Notes under the pieces: model-generated | What the model was told of the DNA's origin: nothing | What the model saw: only the letters and a program-made list of their open reading frames with translations | The model's database searches: none | Part shown: piece after piece, positions 1 to 9,410 of the stretch | Layout of the letters: each line of letters opens with the position of its first letter | How positions within the stretch are numbered: the stretch's first letter is position 1 | Assembly: GCA_037176845.1 (NCBI GenBank) | Contig: JAYKXP010000117.1 | Location: 89,393-153,392 of the forward strand | Direction of reading: 5' to 3' | Source: Paramarasmius palmivorus | Lineage: Eukaryota; Basidiomycota; Agaricomycetes; Agaricales; Marasmiaceae | Length of the DNA: 64,000 bases | Program-made: the position numbers and the translations under genes

Positions 1-832
1 CTGTTGGCACTCCCAGCGCCGGCAACAACAAGGATATTCTGTATGCTGCGTCCGACGCGCTGATCGGCGAGTTTCGACGGATCCTCCAACGCTTTGCAGA
101 AATAACTGTATATGTAGTTCCAAGTTTCGAGATCTGCAACGAATAAGTCGTATCTGTAGATCTTGTGGCGTTGGATTCTAGTGGGGTTGTCCTTGTGAGC
201 TGCCTTCAAAATTTCGTAGTCTTCCCTATCTTCTTCCGTGGGGGGAAAGTCATATCGTACCGCCACCAGATCTTCGAATTCACAGATGTGTTGCTGTAGG
301 GGTCCCACAGGGAGTCCGGCACGTTTCATATCCCGTGCCAGGATTCCCCTCTCTTTACCTCCCGACCCACCACTCTCTCGGTTAATGAGGCGGAAGTCAA
401 ACCAGAGCTTCATGAACTTCTCCACTGCATTTGGCGCAATCCCATGCGAGGTATAGTTCAAAGTCAACCAACAAAGCACGTAGAAGAACGACTCCAGGTT
501 GTCAGCACGTGTGTGCCGTTTGGCTGTACCGAGGAGTAGTTTTGCTGACATGAACTGCCATGTACATTGATGAGCATCGTATACGCTCCAACTATTTAAG
601 GACTGGCTTACCGTTCTTTCTCGCTGCCTGGTCTAGTCAAAGCGCACACTTCCTCGCTGCGAGGATACAGGATAAAAACTGGAGCGTAGTCTTCAGCGGA
701 TGTACGAGTGAAGAATAGAAAGACGCACCTTGTAGGAGACGAATATCGATGAATGTCACTGCGGCTTCTGCGAAGGACTGGAAAGGAGCAACGATTGTTG
801 GAATATCGGTTGCGGGGGAAGCAAAAGCTCAT
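1..832 (-). CDS. FunK1-like fungal protein kinase, C-terminal part, partial at left edge
   Basis: This gene reads leftward and continues past base 1. After removing an intron whose GTAAGC donor lies near 612, the exons encode ERTFMSAKLLLGT followed by HTRADNLESFFYVLCW. That resembles the C-lobe of FunK1 kinases (a G-T-x-x-FM-A-x-LL segment, then H-x-x-D-x-LESFFYVL-x-W). Downstream come a charged stretch and a long open segment reaching the edge (for example KIYRYDLFVADLETWNYIYSYF). No HRDxS-type catalytic loop or DFD motif could be found upstream between about 833 and 1130, so the protein may be degenerate or its 5' exons too diverged to join by eye. The family assignment rests on one conserved block. 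The intron near 720-760 (GTGCGT donor) is a guess. Confidence 0.5.
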
Positions 833-1680
833 GCAAGGTTTTCAGATACGTATAAGAATCAGGTATGTACTATTTCCGAGTCGTGTTTCTGTCCATAGAT
901 GCTGTGGTGGACATTGAAGAAAAGAACGAAAAGCAGCCCACGGCAGTCCGAACATGGAGTATTCGCACACGCCTCTTGCATCCTGCTACATACTTCCACA
1001 GCGTCTTTGGTGCGTTCTCTCTTGTTCTTTGTGGGCAATTCTGATCGAATTCTAGATTTATTTGCGGCAAGGCCTATTGTCAACACACATCCGGGATTAG
1101 AATGGTTGCACTCCTTCTAGACCTGTAACGCATCCCTAGTGACGATGACAAGCCTTCATGTAGGCACATGTCATAGGCATAAGTGCATTCCTTCGAACAC
1201 GTCCATGATTCGGGCTGACTGGCAAGCCTGTGACAGGGTGCACCACTCTGCATCCTTGTTTCATTCCTGCTGCCAGGCTACATATAAACGATCTAACTTA
1301 CACGCGTTACCGGGACACTTCAGTTCTCGATTCAACGGGTGTATTTGTGTTCATCGAGATTCTAATCGTGCTGATACAGCAAGCTTGGGGCTGGGCGTAA
1401 TGATATCCAACCTATATTCTGGAACAAACGCAACGGTCAGATTCACCTCTACCACCAAACGGGGAAAAAATTCACACCAAATTCACACCAAATCCAAGCC
1501 TAAACACCTCCTTCACATGTACCTCGACAGAACAGTACACCGATACTCAATATCGCGTCCCATATTAAGGCTGAAGTGGCCGTGTACGCTCCTGTATACG
1601 CCCATGAACACGCGATACTTAAAACGAATGCGAAGAGACTTACCAACGTTGATAGTGGATTAACTACTCCAAACCTGTTT
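833..1680. other. No clear gene
   Basis: The minus strand between about 860 and 1090 is open in two frames and may hold further FunK1 exons, but I found no kinase motif. The open frame on the plus strand at 1139-1663 has no recognisable domain, low hydrophobic patterning and no promoter signal, so I treat it as chance. Confidence 0.3.
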
Positions 1681-1689
1681 TCCTAATCA

Positions 1690-1790
1690 CCCAATGACAC
1701 TGAACTTCCAAGTATTGGGATATGGCCTTTCAAAACGACGTCTACTGGTGTTTCGGCCCCGTAGACATTAGGTTCGCGTGTATGAGGATG
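1690..1790 (-). repeat. Duplicated fragment of the 3-dehydroquinase gene
   Basis: About 100 bp on the minus strand align with 18318-18418 of the intact dehydroquinase. Long matching stretches include the codons for TREPxVYGAET, then the reading frame slips by one base. It covers only the catalytic-tyrosine segment, so it cannot encode an enzyme. Confidence 0.75.
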
Positions 1791-1999
1791 GGCTGGATGT
1801 AAAGATATGGCTTGTGTCCGAAGGGTGAGGCCGGTGAGGTATCCGATGGTGAGGGCCTGAAGATCGTAATGGGTGTTTGAGGGTGTAGATTGTGTGGCGT
1901 CGTTCTTGAAGTTTGAGCTGAGTATGACTGCGATGGTAATGTCCTTCGCCAATATCACCCAGGCCAACAACTCTCCCAAAACAACGCACACCCCGCTGA

Positions 2000-2252
2000 C
2001 TATCTTCCTTCTGAGTGTCCTCCAAAAGCTCTCAGTACCATTGTGCCGTATCCTTCTAGATTCCGGATCGAGCGTAATTTGGTTTTCACCCAGGTCGATT
2101 TCGGACCTTTCCCTTTTCATGGAGTTCCATTCCTCGTTAAGATTGCCACCAGGGCGCTGTCGTCCAAAGGCTGAGAAATCATGTCGATGAAAGCGTTTCG
2201 TGGTGACGGGCAAGTGATGGGAATAGGGTGATCCGGTCACGTGTTCGATCAA
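2000..2252 (-). repeat. Dispersed repeat, copy 1 (partner at 44713-44950)
   Basis: Read on the minus strand, this begins TTGATCGA.CACGTGAC and runs through the codons for TTKRFHRHDFSAF. The same succession occurs on the plus strand at about 44713-44950, with small insertions between the matching blocks. Both copies are open in the matching frame but diverge after about 70 codons. Confidence 0.65.
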
Positions 2253-2799
2253 CTCATTTTGCTGCGGTCATACAACTCTACTCGGTTTCCAACTACTTTC
2301 CAGTGAACGTCCACTCAGCCTCTGCGCTTGAGGTCGTAGACTCTCCTCTCTCGTCCTTGTCGCTCGGTCGGCTGTCGGGATATAATGCCCGTCAAGGATC
2401 TCCGGGATGCACTGACAGAGATGCAGTAACGCTTCCGCTGCAAAACCTTTTCGCCTGCGGTATGTTACAGGTTCGTCGAACTCAAATTCGCAACGAACAT
2501 GCTGCCAAGAGAAAGCATGCCGATTGCAAGGAATCTGATTGGATGAAACCCGGTGGAGACAACGAAAGAAAAGTGCGACTCTCCGGACCATCAATCATCG
2601 ACTGCGGCGATTTGCGAGTGTCCGTGAACTCGTCACAGTTGACCTGTGACAACAGAGGGTGATATCTTTCTCCCCTGTGTCTTCATAGTTGCTGCGAGTT
2701 TGCGAGTTGTCGGTCGTCCGATAGTACGCTCCATACGTTGGCCATAATGATCACCGCCTAGCGCAGTACTCCCCTGTTGATCTCTGTTCCATTTGGCGG

Positions 2800-2806
2800 T
2801 ATAAAA
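2800..2806 (+). promoter_or_regulatory. TATA box of the dioxygenase-like gene
   Basis: A perfect TATAAAA stands 48-54 bp before the ATG at 2854. This is a normal distance for a strongly transcribed fungal gene with a short leader. Confidence 0.65.
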
Positions 2807-2853
2807 GCAACCACAGAATCGCTCGGATTTCTCATCACCTTCCAAATCTCGAC

Positions 2854-4500
2854 ATGAAGTTCTCAGCTCTTCTCTCAGCCGTTGTGCTCGCCTCCGTGGT
2901 TTCTGGTATGTTCATCCACTCTGCGCAAGTCTTCCTTGAATCTGACAGACCTCCTTTTACCTAGCTCACCCCGAACCTCATGTTCACATCAGCCGCGCTG
3001 AGCTCGACAGACGTCAGGTAACCCCATTCTTTCATTTTGTATGCCAATGGCTAATAAATTCTTTCAGCTCGCCGCTCGTGAGCGTCATCTCAAGGCTCGT
3101 AACTGTGCTGCCGACATTGCAGCATTCAACGCCAGGCGCAAAGCAAAACGCTCCTTGGCTAAGCGCCAGGAAGCCAGCACCTCTGCTTCAGAGTCTAGCT
3201 CGACAACTGCATCGAGTACATCAAGTGCCGCTGCACCCCATTACACTACTCTTCAAAAGTAAGGCTCAACTTGACTACGAAATACGAAATACTGACATTA
3301 CCACCGCGTAGCACGACTTGCGTGTTGGCTCCTGAAGTGACTGAGGGTCCTTACTATATCAATAACGAGCTAGTCAGGCAGAACCTCATCGAAGACCAGC
3401 CGTAAGTACATCATTTTTCCAATCTGCAACCTTGGCTCATCCTGGCTCATCCTCCCTCTTAGCGGTGTCACCCTTGTTCTCGACATCGGTGTTCTCGATG
3501 TTGACACCTGTACTCCTCTTGACGACGTCTTTGTCGAAATCTGGGCAGGTGAGATACTTCTATATTCTCATTTGTTGATGTATGGTCCTGACATGACTTC
3601 TTAGCCAACGCTACTGGTGTCTACAGTGGTTACTCTGCCTCGAGCGGTGGAGGTGGAGGTGGAGAAGGTGGCAGCGGGGGCCCTCCTAGCAGTTCAATGT
3701 CCGCGGGTGCCAGCGGTGCCGAGGCTAGCATGACCATGAGCATGCCTTCTGACGGCGGAATGGGCGGTGGTGGTATGGGTGGTGGCTCCGCTGCAATGGC
3801 CAGGAACGAGACCTTCTTGCGTGGAGGCTATACTACCGGCTCTGGAGGTGTCGTCGAACTCACTACCATCTACCCTGGCTTCTACACCGGCAGAACTGCC
3901 CACATCCACACTATGATCCACATGAACTACAGTACTAATGCTAATGGGTGAGTATTCGCTTTCAAACAGTGTTCGCATTCCCTAACAATACCCGGGCTGT
4001 AGTACACTTTCATCCCATGCCGGAACTCTTCTCCACATCGGCCAAATGTTCTTCAACGAATCCTGGAACGACCAAGTTTACGCCTTGTCTCCCTACACCG
4101 AAAACACTCAGAACACCCGTACTCTCAACGATGCTGATGATATCCTCGAGACCGAGAACACTGATGGTAACAATGCCTACCTCGACTTGGAGATGCTCGG
4201 TAGCACCATCGAGGACGGTGTCCTTGGATATATCAGTGAGTATCTCTTGTTACATACTTCGCAGCCAATTCATCTGATTCTTTGACTCTCTTAGCCATCG
4301 GTGTTAGCGCCAAAGCATCGTACTCGATCACCAACACCAACTACTTGAACTCGACTGGCTCATCTTCCTCTTCGGATGGTAGCAGCTCTGATTCGACCAG
4401 CGGCAATGGTGACATCAAACTCTTGAGCACGACCGGAGTCTTCACATCGGCTGTTGTTCTCCTCTCTGCCTTCTTCTGCTACAATGTTTTGGGTCATTAA
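2854..4500 (+). CDS. Secreted intradiol ring-cleavage dioxygenase-like protein, GPI-type tail
   Basis: Seven short GT-AG introns join eight exons into a protein of about 415 residues. A signal peptide (MKFSALLSAVVLASVVSA) is followed by a dibasic, Ser-rich propeptide-like region to about residue 95. The dioxygenase-like domain has TEGPYYI near 110, a DVFVEIW strand near 150, and IYPGFYTGRTAHIH near 255, which holds one Tyr, the Arg and the HxH iron ligands of intradiol dioxygenases. The segment equivalent to the first Tyr ligand reads GGVVEL, so that Tyr is replaced by Val. Between strands lies a Gly/Met-rich insert of about 50 residues (near 170-220). The last 24 residues are hydrophobic after a Ser/Thr-rich stretch, as in GPI-anchored proteins. 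Family knowledge suggests an extracellular role on catechol-like aromatics, but activity cannot be inferred given the missing Tyr. A TATA box at 2800 supports the start. Confidence 0.88.
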
Positions 4501-4784
4501 GCAATGGACACGATGGACTACAAGTATCTACAGTAAATACACGTTTGCATAATAAAGACACTCTCATTGGGATTATATCGTCCGAAACGGAAGCGGCCGT
4601 TCTCCTGATATTACCGTGGTGATGCAGCTTGCAAGTTCAATAACGCGTTCTTGCATGGGGCAAGTCCAGTCCCTTTGGATGTATTTCTGTTATGATGCAA
4701 TGCTAATGAATCTGAAATTCCAATGACTATATTTTTAATGTACAGTTGCGATCCATTCTAACCCCAGGTCCATCTTCGTCAAAT

Positions 4785-5379
4785 TCATGAAATCGTGATC
4801 TTCTTTGGCTGGGCCTCTTGGCCAGTCTTTGGGAACGTCACAGTAAGGACGCCGTTGTCCAACGAGGCCTTGATTTCCTCCTCCTGTGAGACAAGTTAGA
4901 TTACTTTTCAACTCGAGAGCGGCCGAAAGCTTACCTTCACACCTTGAGGAAGGCGAAGAGTTCGGGAGAATTTGCCGTAGCGACGCTCACGGACAGCGTA
5001 GCCATCCTTCTCGTGTTCTTCAGAGATTTTCGATTCCCCAGAGATAGTGAGTCGTCCATCGTGGATGTCGATTTGCACATCCTCCTTCTTGAGACCGGGT
5101 AACTCAAATGTCGCGGTTACAATGTTTTTCTCGGCGTCTTCGTGAAGATCCATCCTAAGACCCAAGTCATTATCGCCTCATAATAGCTACTGTAGTAAAA
5201 GCGAATACTCACCTTGGCTTGAGAGCCTGAGAAACAGCGTTTCCGCTCGAGTTGTTCTGTTGCGCGACTTCGCCAGTCTGCGCAGATGGAGATGACGACG
5301 CTCCTCGGGGACGAGAGAAAAACTCGTCGAAGAATCGGTCAAAGTTGTAGTAGGGCTCGTAATAGTAGATTGAAGACAT
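4785..5379 (-). CDS. Small heat shock protein, Hsp20/alpha-crystallin family
   Basis: Three exons encode about 158 residues, typical for a fungal class I small heat shock protein. The N-terminus (MSSIYYYEPYYNFDRFFDEFF) is the aromatic-rich region that forms oligomer contacts. The alpha-crystallin domain runs from MDLHEDAEKNIVTATFELPG (near 57) through LTISGES and YGKFSRTLRLPQGV to the diagnostic DNGVLTVTFPK. The tail holds ITIS, resembling the C-terminal I-x-I anchor. It is an ATP-independent holdase that keeps unfolding proteins soluble in the cytosol. Introns lie between ALKP and RMDLHED and after LPQGVK. Upstream on its strand are a TATA box (5469-5475) and a perfect heat-shock element (5579-5591), so it is very probably under Hsf1 control. 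Confidence 0.95.
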
Positions 5380-5468
5380 TGTGAGCAGAAGAGGTTGTTA
5401 GTGGAGGTGTTTGCGATGCGAGTGTTACTTTCGATTTGACTGCAGAACTGTAGCCTTTGAGTACCGTC

Positions 5469-5475
5469 TTTTATA
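5469..5475 (-). promoter_or_regulatory. TATA box of the Hsp20 gene
   Basis: TATAAAA on the minus strand, about 90 bp before the Hsp20 start codon and about 105 bp downstream of the heat-shock element. Confidence 0.6.
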
Positions 5476-5578
5476 TCTTGCCAGAGTTCCAGTAATTTCT
5501 TGAGACATCTCGCGTATGACGAGCATGGTGATGGAAATGGAAGAGCCTCGGCTTAGTCGAGCAGTGTTGAAAAATGTC

Positions 5579-5591
5579 GAACGTTCTAGAA
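5579..5591 (-). promoter_or_regulatory. Heat-shock element of the Hsp20 gene
   Basis: The site reads GAA-NN-TTC-NN-GAA, three perfect alternating Hsf1 units, 200 bp upstream of the Hsp20 start codon. A looser TTC/GAG array lies near 5496-5513. Confidence 0.75.
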
Positions 5592-5715
5592 AAAGAGCCT
5601 GCCCTAAACGCGGCAAGAGGTTCTTAGCTGAGGCTCAGCCGTTCAGCGTGAATTCTAGCTCGAGAGAGGATGTATAAATACTAACGAGAGTGCTAAGTAA
5701 TAGTAATAAGCTAAG

Positions 5716-8700
5716 CTACCTATATGTAAACTGCAACATTTTATGAATGCATCCCAATGAAAATGAGTCCGATACTGTAGGCATTTTACAATGAGAACGA
5801 ACGACAGGAATGCATTGTAGTAATCCATCCTTCCTGGTACCTGGAATGTCCGATACCAACACATCACCTATAAATTGTAGATATTCCAACTCTTCCTCCA
5901 TCCCAAACCCCAATGGTCGTTCACGGGTCCCTCGAATACCCCATGCCATCCCCCGGAACCACCAGAACACGCCAACGATCAAACCGCTCATTATTCCGAA
6001 GGCTATCATCTTGCCCTGAATACCATAACGCCTCGAGAATGACGAAGAGTTCTGGAAGAAGAAATGGTCGAGTATATGGGCCATCATCAAAACGCTGAAG
6101 TACAACGTCGGCAAGTAGTGGTGAACATATGTCACTCGACCCATGATCAAGAACGGAACTAATGCGCAGGAATTGAGTGCTTGGTGTGCGAAAAAGAGAC
6201 GTAAAGACTCACTGTAATGCATTGCCCAGCCTATGCCAGCAATCTTGCCAACATACCACCACTGATTCCACTCCCGTTCACCTCTTTCCCTTCTTTCACG
6301 TTCGCCCATATTCGCCGAAGATGGATCAAAGTCACGGTATTGTCTCTGCCTCCTGATGATATACCAAGCACCGACAACGATGAATGCAATGAGACCTATA
6401 ACGAAGAGTACATTGAGAACCAAAGATATTCCTTCAATAACTATGTCACTTACTGCATGTACCGCCCCACCAGACAATGGGGTTACCTAACAAGTAGTAC
6501 TTGATTTGTTGATCACTCCAACCGCACATCCTCAAGCCAAGGTGCATAAGTGGCCAATCGAAAGGCTTGCTTGCGAGGATATCTTCCTTGTCCGGATCCG
6601 GGATCAAAGCGTTATTAGAGGTCATCATCGCGACGTTCAGGTGCCAGAAATCGTAGAAGAATGGTGACGAACGTTTACTGCGATCTGCGGCAGGTACTGC
6701 GGCCAGTGTCAGTACTTCAACATTTTTCAGTGGCTTAGGGACTTACAGCGATCGTTCCAATGGCTTTCGACATTCCAGTGCGTTGTCTTATCCCCTTTAC
6801 TTGTCTGATCCTTGGGTACGCAAGTAACCTCTATCTGCTTGAAACCCCATTGCGGTAGTACCGCGTTCGCTGCCCTTAGGTAGCAGCCCAACACCTCATG
6901 TCTAAACCTCAGCTTGGTGGTCAATGAATGAATACGGTTCTCCTTCGGAACGTGCTCATCGTCATCTGAGTCGTAAGTCGGATGTTTAGGTGCCTTGGTG
7001 ATGTCGCCTCGAATGACATCGTTCACGACTTCGACAACCCAATGATCCTGAACATCACCAATAGTTGCATTACCGTATCCAGCGACCTCCCAGAACTGTT
7101 TCGTGACAGGTGCGGGAACGGGATGAGAGTGAAGGTTGCGTGTAGTAGGAGCATGACGGAGCCTGATTACATCCCCGTGCTTTAGGAACCTCAACGGCGA
7201 GTCTGCTTTCATAGGATCAAAAGCCGGTGTGGATGACGATGGCGAGGGCATATACTCCTCCCAGGTAGGCATGATGAACCAATCGTTGTTTTCGTCCTTG
7301 TAGTGATAACATGTCACCTGTTGCTGCGTCGATCCGGTAGGATAGGTCTGAACGTGTGAGTGAAGCAGACCACCACCCCAACCCATGTTTTTGAGTGTGA
7401 TCTTGGAACCAAAAGCGACCTCTGCGTTGCAGTATGAGAACCAACATCCTCGAACTCTGGAAGGGACTCACCGAGCGGATTGCGGCTGAAGTCGTTACCA
7501 ACCAAATTTGACTGGAACAACGACGACATTTGCGCGTCTCCTGGGCCGGAATGGTTCAGAACCATGAAATGGATCTTGAAAGATGCCATGAAGACGAGGA
7601 ACGGTACTATGATCAAACAGATAATCCTCGCAGTCCAATGCCGTGCTTGGTCTTTCACTGACATCCGAAGATCGCCAAACTTATCCCAGAGGTCTTCGAT
7701 GGTATAAAGACCGACAAGGGCAGTGACGAATAAGCCAACCATCTTGACCGAAGTGACGAGACCGATAGAGATCCCAGTGAACGCTAGCCACATGTACCAA
7801 TCAAAAGAGAATGGGTATGGCTGTTGGTTGTGAAACTTTGTTAAGCAGAAGACGGTAAGGAAGGTAAAGAAGAGGAGCATAGAGTCAAGGAGAATGAAAC
7901 GAGAGATGACGAGCCAGCCGACATCTGATGAATAGTGTAAGTGATTGATCTGAATGGGCGCACAGGAAAAAAGATACACACCGAACAAAACCATCAAAGT
8001 GACCAAATGACACGCCCACTGACTGAGACCCAGCTCTACCGCGGTGTACCAAGCTAATGGTACCATACCCACACCAAACGTCGCCAGCATCACACGCATA
8101 GCGACAAACGGTACATGTTCAGGATATTCTGTGCCGCTTTTAAAGTCAAAGCTCCCATCATATCCTGAGAGTAGACCGGCTAACCCAACGAGCATCTTTC
8201 CAAGCGGGGGATGCACGTCGAAGTAGAACTCCCGCTTGAGATAATGCGAGCCAAACTTGCCGAAATGGGCTTCATCCCATACGACGACGTTACTTGCGCC
8301 AATTTTGTGGAAACGGGTGTAGCAGGAGAGGAGAGTGTAGATGATGGGTGGGATGTGGTCCATGTTCTGGATGAAGAATTCGCGTAACGACGTGGCTGGT
8401 GGTTGGTGCAGCTGCCTGACCCGACCGCTGCTCATTCTGTTCCTGTTCATCATGACCCCCGGGGGGAGCTTCATGTTCATTTTAGAATAGACATCTTTTC
8501 CTTCGTCATCGTCATAGCTCTCCTGCTGTGTAAGCGGTTCCTTCTCCTCGATCACGGTGGTTTTGTTGCGCCTGCGAGCTGTTTCCTCCATGTAATATGT
8601 AGGAAGCTCTAGTTCGCCAGTTGGGTGAGTTTGGTGAGTTTGGTGAGTGGAAGGGTAAGGAATTTCCTCGAAGTCGGATGAAGTTCTAGTCGGCGATGAT

Positions 8701-8744
8701 GATGAGTCCCCGCCAAAGTCGACTGTGACTGCAGCCGGTTTCAT
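5716..8744 (-). CDS. PMT2: Protein O-mannosyltransferase, PMT2 subfamily, frameshifted near its C-terminus
   Basis: This ER enzyme transfers mannose from dolichyl-phosphate mannose to Ser/Thr of secretory proteins. After a polar N-terminus of about 125 residues comes the PMT fold: WDEAHFGKFGSHYL with the catalytic Asp-Glu pair in the first luminal loop, then FDVHPPLGKML. Multiple membrane helices and the luminal MIR region follow (GGLLHSHVQTYPTGSTQQQ, FLKHGDVIRLRHA, NLHSHPV, HWVVEVV), then the C-terminal helices from WCGWS-like residues onward. SSLFQSNL and GNDFSRNPL fit the PMT2 rather than the PMT1 or PMT4 branch. Introns include 57 bp after LMVLF and one after RNPL. In the last exon the frame must slip by one base near 5934 to give the usual ending (EGPVNDHWGLGWRKSWNIY, stop at 5868-5870). 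As written, it instead reads about 50 unrelated residues to 5716. Confidence 0.92.
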
Positions 8745-9410
8745 TCAAGAAACTGCTGAAGAAGAAAACGGGTATGAAGGGTAAAATGAAGTCGAGTCCT
8801 GCCCTTCACTTGATGTCCGCAGTTGTGCCACGTCGTGATCAGAATCAAAATTGATCTACGCGTTTTTCTCACGAAGGAATTTCTGTACCGCTGCATCGCA
8901 GAAAGAGCTAGAAATAGCTCGGTTCAAGAAAGGTTGCTTATAGAGTACAAACTACCTTTATTCGTTGATGCTACACCATACAACATGCAAGCTAAACATA
9001 AGACATAAGCATAGTATTTAGGATCTGACATGAATCAACCTCATGATGACATTTTATCTGTGTCCTCAGCGAGGAAAGGACATTCAGCAACCTCAGAAAG
9101 GATACCGAAGAGAAGCTCCGCATCGGATGCGCATCATCCACATCGACCTCGGAAGACAGGGTAAAAGGTTCGATCAACAATACGGAAGGTGTGTAAACGG
9201 TCAGGGCAGGGTCAAGAGGCCAAAGTCGATGCGAATCGGGGTGAGCGCGTTCTGGATCAACCAGCGGTGATCGCTACTCATAGTAAGCCAAACCATGGGT
9301 GCAGTAGAGGGGGTATGTCACCAATAAACATGTCCGCCCAAAGTAGCACCTCGTTAGAATGTCTGCTTTGCTTTCACCAAGACTGGGTCCTAAGGCGCGC
9401 ACTGCGTGGA
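8745..9410. other. Intergenic, no gene seen
   Basis: This stretch separates the PMT2 start from the UPF1 stop. It holds short open frames on both strands without motifs and should carry the PMT2 promoter. No clear TATA box is visible. Confidence 0.5.

Larger units (their letters stand above)
1683..2252 (-). pseudogene. Chimeric open frame with one membrane segment, ending in a dehydroquinase fragment
   Basis: This is a 189-codon open frame of mixed origin. Residues 1-60 match a second sequence in the window at about 44713-44950 (shared core TTKRF[HY]R[HY]DFSAF), so this part is a dispersed repeat. A strongly hydrophobic stretch follows (GVCVVLGELLAWVILA), which would form one membrane helix. 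The last 30 or so residues (REPNVYGAET) match the active-site region of the type II dehydroquinase at 18259-18837. No complete protein family is seen. I read it as a mosaic of duplicated pieces that happens to stay open, not as a functional gene. Confidence 0.45.

Noticed and set aside
1139..1663. 174-codon plus-strand open frame
   Set aside because: No motif, no hydrophobic or charged patterning typical of a protein, and no splice or promoter support.
7314..7501. Extra reading frames across the PMT2 intron after RNPL
   Set aside because: They are intron read-through; splicing GTGAGT to GCAG restores the conserved PMT sequence.
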